NCBI GenBank assembly: GCA_002238965.1
Contig: MPNJ01000009.1
Location: 62,001-126,000 of the forward strand
Length of the DNA: 64,000 bases
Reading direction: 5' to 3'
Source of the DNA: Nitrospinae bacterium bin107
GTDB lineage: Bacteria > UBA8248
The notes below the pieces were generated by a model, which saw only the letters and a program-made list of their open reading frames with translations, was not told the origin of the DNA and ran no database searches. How positions within the stretch are numbered: the first letter of the stretch is position 1; each line of letters starts with the position of its first letter. Made by a program: the position numbers and the translations under genes. Of this stretch, positions 60,558 through 64,000 are shown one piece after another.

Positions 60558-62180
60558 ATGCTTGAAGATGCGATATTGACCGTCGGCCTGTTGATCGTCG
60601 TCGCCAAACTGGCCGAGGGCGTTTTCCGGCGTTTCCGGCTGAATTCGATCGTCGCATATATGGCGACCGGCGTCCTCCTCGGACCCGTTCTGGGATTCGT
60701 TGAGCTCACGGGCCATTTACACGTCTTCCTGACTCTCGGCATCTTCCTCTATTTCTTTCTCATCGGTCTGGACGAAATCGACGTCACCGCATTCATGGCG
60801 GCCATTCGCGGCCGGTTCTTCGTGGCTGCGCTCATTGGGGTCATCATTCCCCTCCTGGCCTCGCTGCTCGTGACCATGAACTTGTTCTACGATTTCGGGC
60901 TGCAGCTCGACTTCGACGGCGCACTGGCTCTCGCGGGGGTTTTGTCTCTGACCAGCCTGGGCGTCCTCGCCAAGGTGCTGATCGACACCGACCGTTTGCG
61001 GGAACCCATCGGGATCGAGTTGTTCACGACCGCGCTCATCGCCGAGTTGCTGATGCTGCTGCTCGTGGGACTGACCATCGGCGAGCACTCTCACGACCTG
61101 AGCTGGATGGGGGTGCTTATCCTGCTGGGGCAGATCGCCGCCTTCACCATAGTGACCTGGGTGCTGGCGGGACAGGTCATTCCGCGGCTGATCGAGATTC
61201 TGGAGCGCCTGCTTCGCGTCCCCCAGCTCTCTTTCGGCCTGATCCTGGGCATCCTGCTCGTCGCGGTCGTGTGCGCCGAAAGGCTCGGCCTTCACGGTTC
61301 TCTGGGCGCGCTGCTCCTGGGCGTCGCCTTATCCAGGCTGCCTCACCAGGTGCAGCGCGACATCATCCCGAGCCTGAAGAGCATCGCCGACGGGTTTTTC
61401 GTACCCCTTTTCTTCTCCTCGGCCGGGTTGCATCTAAGCCTGTCCTTCACCGAGTTGCCGGGGCTGACCATTGCGGCGCTGGCGGTGATCCCCCTGATAG
61501 GGAAGTTCGCCGGAGCGTCTCTGGGCGCGCTGGTGGCACGGCTCGACTCGCCTTTCACCATCGCGACAGGACTCATGGCCAAGGGCGTCGCCGAAATCGC
61601 CGTCCTTCTGGTGCTCTTGGAACATGACGTCATCGGGCAGGCCGTCTTCTCGCTGTTCGTTCTTTTGATGCTTGCCTATATCCTTTTCGCGCCGCCGATC
61701 ATCAGTTTCGCGGTAAGCCGCGCTAGGCCTCACGGACGGTTCAAACCGCCGCAACCCCTTCCGCCCAATCTGCTCCGGTTCGCCCTGGACGACATCACCA
61801 TCGGCGAAGTGATCGACCGCACGCACGCCCATCCCGGTCCCGATCTCACGGTGCGCGAATTCGCGGACGAGTGGCTCGCGTCCAACCAGCACGACTACGT
61901 GGTCGCGGAAGGGGGCGAGCTGGTCGGGGTCGTGTCGCTCGCGATGCTCCGCTATCTGCCCAAGCACTCGTGGTTCGACACCCCGCTCAGGAAGATCGCG
62001 CGAAAGACCGAACTGAACACATGGCCGGACGAGCACGTGGAAGACGCCTTACAGCGGATGACGGAAAACGCCCTGACGGTTTTACCGGTGCTGGAGGGCG
62101 AATCTCAGGAGTTCGTGGGCGCGATAACCAGCCAGGAAATCCTGGAGCTCATCATGGCCGAAGCCCGAGGCGGGCATTAG
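60558..62180 (+). CDS. CPA2-family cation:proton antiporter with C-terminal CBS domains
   Basis: 540 aa. About 12-13 helices (1-390) of the Na_H_Exchanger fold. FLIGLDEIDVTAFMAAIRG, ALAGVLSLTSLGVLAKVLID and FFVPLFFSSAGLHL are KefB/KefC-like motifs. The cytoplasmic CBS pair (about 415-535) has DYVVAEGGELVGVVSLAML and ENALTVLPVLEGESQEFVGA. No RCK/KTN domain is present; the CBS pair may gate transport by adenine nucleotides. K+/H+ or Na+/H+ specificity not decided. A fragment of a second copy lies at 44741. Confidence 0.88.
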   Translation: MLEDAILTVGLLIVVAKLAEGVFRRFRLNSIVAYMATGVLLGPVLGFVELTGHLHVFLTLGIFLYFFLIGLDEIDVTAFMAAIRGRFFVAALIGVIIPLLASLLVTMNLFYDFGLQLDFDGALALAGVLSLTSLGVLAKVLIDTDRLREPIGIELFTTALIAELLMLLLVGLTIGEHSHDLSWMGVLILLGQIAAFTIVTWVLAGQVIPRLIEILERLLRVPQLSFGLILGILLVAVVCAERLGLHGSLGALLLGVALSRLPHQVQRDIIPSLKSIADGFFVPLFFSSAGLHLSLSFTELPGLTIAALAVIPLIGKFAGASLGALVARLDSPFTIATGLMAKGVAEIAVLLVLLEHDVIGQAVFSLFVLLMLAYILFAPPIISFAVSRARPHGRFKPPQPLPPNLLRFALDDITIGEVIDRTHAHPGPDLTVREFADEWLASNQHDYVVAEGGELVGVVSLAMLRYLPKHSWFDTPLRKIARKTELNTWPDEHVEDALQRMTENALTVLPVLEGESQEFVGAITSQEILELIMAEARGGH

Positions 62181-62866
62181 GACGACGGAGGCAACGGCAG
62201 GCGGTACGGCCCTTGAGGATCGAACCCGACCGACGAGAGACTGTTGAAAAACCCTTCCTCGCTTGGAATGGGCTACCCCCGACATTCCGGCGAAAGCCGG
62301 AATCCATTGCCGAACGGAATGACAATATTCCGGTTTTTCATCTCCCCGCCATTGGAGGGAATCAATCGAAAAAAAAACATAGACAAAACAAATGGATTTC
62401 GCCGAATCCTCACTCCCCGGGATTGATGAATAACCCCGTTTCGGAAGTGGGTGGTATGGGGACTCACGCGGCGGCGGAGAGGAAGCCCGCGTGCGCGGGT
62501 AGGTGCGATGGACGCGCAGACGGCGTCTACGGGCGCACCAAGACCCCTCCACAGAGTGCATAAACCGACGACTACGGCAGCGGAGAGCCGCTTGAGGTTG
62601 ACTGCCGCCGTCAGTTAGGACTGGATATTCGTATCATTGAGTCCGCGACGCACAGCGCGCGCAAGGCCGTGCCATGTCTTCGCCTCGTCGTGGAAATCCT
62701 CCGTGCTTAGGGGACCGGTAATCGGGAGACGGCTCTCGTTCGGCTCCGTGAGCGAGGCCGGCGCCAGGTTCACGGCGATGATGTACTCGGTTCTCGGTAC
62801 ACTCTCCTCGAACGGTACCGACCCTCTCCGCGTGGCTGCCCTGGTCGATCGGCGCACGATGACGCC
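62181..62866. other. 686-bp intergenic region
   Basis: Contains an ATTCCGGC-GAAA-GCCGGAAT hairpin repeat (62284-62303) and an inverted TGTTGAAAAACCC (62241-62253). On the minus strand 62615-62880 is an open stretch (RTEYIIAVNLAPASLTEPNE, RLPITGPLSTEDFHDEAKTW) that reads like the end of a real protein whose front has been lost. No RNA gene found. Confidence 0.5.
62284..62303. repeat. Palindromic repeat with GAAA tetraloop
   Basis: ATTCCGGC, GAAA, GCCGGAAT: an 8-bp perfect stem. This sequence (and its extension to GGAATCC) is a widespread REP-like intergenic palindrome in bacteria. Single copy here. Confidence 0.7.
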
Positions 62867-63508
62867 ATGACCGAGTGCTGTTACTACGGACGCGACTTCA
62901 CGACGGAAGAGATGGCGCTTCTGCGTGCGCTCTCGAAGGAGTTCTGCCCCCTCGGGATGCGCGTTGTCGCGTGCGGAACCCGTGAGGGCAGACTCTGGAA
63001 CGAGTTCGTCGCCCGCTACCATTACCTGGATTACAAGATCCTCGTCGGCGCGCAGATGCGCTACGCCGTCCACGACCGCGACGGCAGGCCCCTCGCCATG
63101 CTCGGCTTCTCCACCGCCGCGTGGAAGCTCGCCCCGCGCGATGCCTTCATCGGGTGGACGCCGAAATTGCGCGAGAAGAACCTCCCCCTCATGATCGACA
63201 ACCCGAGGTTCCTCATACTGCCGTGGATCAAAATCCCCAACCTCGACTCGCATCTCCTCGCCATTGTCCGCAGGCGCCTGCCCGGAGACTGGACCGAGCG
63301 CTATGGCGTCACTCCCGTGCTCATCGAGACCTTCGTCGAGACACCCCGCTACACCGGCGCCGTCTACAGGGCATCGGGGTGGATCCATGTGGGAACCACA
63401 CAAGTACGTGGACGATACGACAGGCACACGAGGCGCGCCCTACCGAAAAAGGATATCTGGTCCGACCCCTTAACAGCTAAAACCGGCCTTCCATTACGGC
63501 CTGGATGA
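62867..63508 (+). CDS. DUF4338-family protein (DruA-like), stand-alone
   Basis: 213 aa. VARYHYLDYKILVGAQMRYA, AMLGFSTAAWKLAPRDAFIG, NPRFLILPWIKIPNLDSHLL and LIETFVETPRYTGAVYRASG are DUF4338 signatures. DUF4338 proteins include DruA of the Druantia phage-defence system, but most occur alone or with transposases. The other dru genes are absent and the protein is shorter than full-length relatives, whose N-terminal domain is largely missing. Function open; possibly a mobile-element protein or a remnant. Confidence 0.72.
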   Translation: MTECCYYGRDFTTEEMALLRALSKEFCPLGMRVVACGTREGRLWNEFVARYHYLDYKILVGAQMRYAVHDRDGRPLAMLGFSTAAWKLAPRDAFIGWTPKLREKNLPLMIDNPRFLILPWIKIPNLDSHLLAIVRRRLPGDWTERYGVTPVLIETFVETPRYTGAVYRASGWIHVGTTQVRGRYDRHTRRALPKKDIWSDPLTAKTGLPLRPG

Positions 63509-63925
63509 ACGATTACCGGAAACCTGTCCGACATGAACGCGCCAAGCTACGCAAGAGTTATAATTCATCCGCTTCCGATTTGATTACGTATCCCAGATAA
63601 GCAAATCCCCAACCAAGCTCGAAAAAACAAATATCCACAACAATTTCAATGATCTATCAGGACTTCACAACCGTTGAAAATCCCCCACTGTCTCTAAACG
63701 GGCGTTATCGGTTCGAGATGAATCACTCGTTGCTGAAATTGACTCCTCTGACTCGACTCAAGGCTTTTGTTGGCGTCCACGAAGTTTTTCGCGTGGAAAA
63801 TGAAAGTATACCCCCGGTGCGTTTAGGCCTCCTCCCGAAACCTGCTAAGATGCGCCCAAACACTCATAAATCGTGAAAGTTGCTCAAAACCCGGATGTTC
63901 CCTCACATCAGGTGGAGTCTCCATC
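63509..63925. other. Intergenic region with dispersed repeat copy 2
   Basis: 417 bp. Carries the repeat at 63568-63705. A 75-codon open frame at 63649-63876 overlaps the repeat and has no recognisable family, so I do not call it a gene. Upstream of the CoA-transferase start there is GGTGGAG (63911-63917). Confidence 0.5.
63568..63705 (+). repeat. Dispersed repeat, copy 2
   Basis: TCCGCTTCCGATTTGATTACGTA at 63568 (first 17 bases identical to 46693) and TCCCCCACTGTCTCTAAACG at 63681, in the same order and spacing as at 46693/46805. Confidence 0.5.
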
Positions 63926-64000
63926 GTGACCGAACCGTATCTGCCGCTCGCTCGCTTCAAGGTGCTCGACCTCACTCAGGCCCGCTCTGGACCCACGGCG
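63926..64000 (+). CDS. CaiB/BaiF-family CoA-transferase (class III), N-terminus only
   Basis: A GTG at 63926, 8 nt after GGTGGAG, opens a frame that runs off the window. The 25 visible residues include LARFKVLDLTQARSGPTA, matching the family N-terminus (L-x-G-x-x-V-L-D-L-T ... G-P). Members move CoA between organic acids. No more can be said from this fragment. Confidence 0.75.
   Translation, partial: MTEPYLPLARFKVLDLTQARSGPTA

Noticed and set aside
62615-63427. 270-codon minus-strand frame opposite the DUF4338 gene
   Set aside because: The upstream part is a shadow of DUF4338. Only the last ~88 codons look protein-like, so it is mentioned as a possible remnant and not as a gene.
62867-63508. 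Druantia phage-defence system
   Set aside because: Only a DruA-like domain is present; no DruB-E or helicase genes nearby.

Overview
The window is a 64 kb piece of a Gram-negative (diderm, LPS-making) bacterial chromosome. A nearly complete lipid A/Kdo/inner-core LPS gene set, LptF/LptG, an MsbA-like flippase, an O-antigen-ligase-like protein and the use of LpxI rather than LpxH all point that way. Gene content (LpxI, a Gfo/Idh gene inside the lpx cluster, catabolic oxidoreductases, a CaiB-type CoA-transferase) would suit a deltaproteobacterial, Nitrospinota or Tectomicrobia-like lineage, but nothing here fixes the taxonomy. No rRNA or tRNA gene, CRISPR array or prophage was recognised.

Layout. 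(1) 1-20.9 kb, envelope block: skp(partial)-lpxD-fabZ-lpxA-Gfo/Idh-lpxI-lpxB-acyltransferase-waaA-lpxK run on the + strand with overlaps or tiny gaps. lptF-lptG lie opposite. Then come waaF-gmhB-rfaE1-(small ORF)-GT9-Trm112-GT2-msbA-ligase on +, and a PBP5-type carboxypeptidase on -. (2) 21.2-36.7 kb, metabolism and transport: dapA, an amidohydrolase, an MFS carrier, an Fbp-type ABC importer followed by a D-2-hydroxyacid dehydrogenase, an aquaporin, a second hydroxyacid dehydrogenase, an OsmC-family gene interrupted in frame by TGA, a TcuA-like flavoprotein, a CCG-type Fe-S protein, an intradiol dioxygenase and a VOC protein. (3) 36.8-47.2 kb, a repeat-rich, partly degenerate stretch: an internally duplicated hypothetical protein, about 1.8 kb of non-coding repeats, a TbpB-like surface lipoprotein, a decayed copy of a histidine kinase beside an intact kinase/response-regulator fusion, a CBS-domain fragment and an orphan solute-binding protein. 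(4) 47.2-59.5 kb, ion and metal homeostasis: a Pit transporter coupled to a GPP34/GOLPH3 protein, then a five-gene minus-strand operon (metal-permease/SPFH fusion, HflC, HflK, solute-binding protein, small membrane protein) next to znuA / zur-znuC-znuB. (5) 59.5-64 kb: an IS110 remnant, a CPA2 antiporter with CBS domains, a lone DUF4338 protein and the start of a CaiB/BaiF CoA-transferase.

The two most notable observations follow. First, the OsmC-family gene (31596-32150) has a TGA exactly where the family's reactive cysteine belongs. It continues in the same frame with well-conserved sequence, and a G-capped hairpin (6 bp stem, loop GTA) lies 20 nt after the TGA, as expected of a bacterial SECIS. 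It is therefore a selenoprotein candidate. Second, the gene at 53192-56005 fuses a two-module SO_0444/DUF318-type metal permease (CSC motif, long His/Asp loop) to an HflK-like SPFH domain. It is translationally coupled to separate HflC and HflK genes, an orphan periplasmic binding protein and a 3-TM protein, directly beside a Zur/Znu zinc locus. I know of no described system with this composition.

Signs of past rearrangement are also visible: a duplicated promoter-plus-kinase (41.6/42.2 kb), a 117-bp block shared by 44.7 kb and the antiporter gene at 62.0 kb, and a diverged repeat shared by 46.7 and 63.6 kb. Regions 42-62 kb are visibly more GC-rich than the LPS block.
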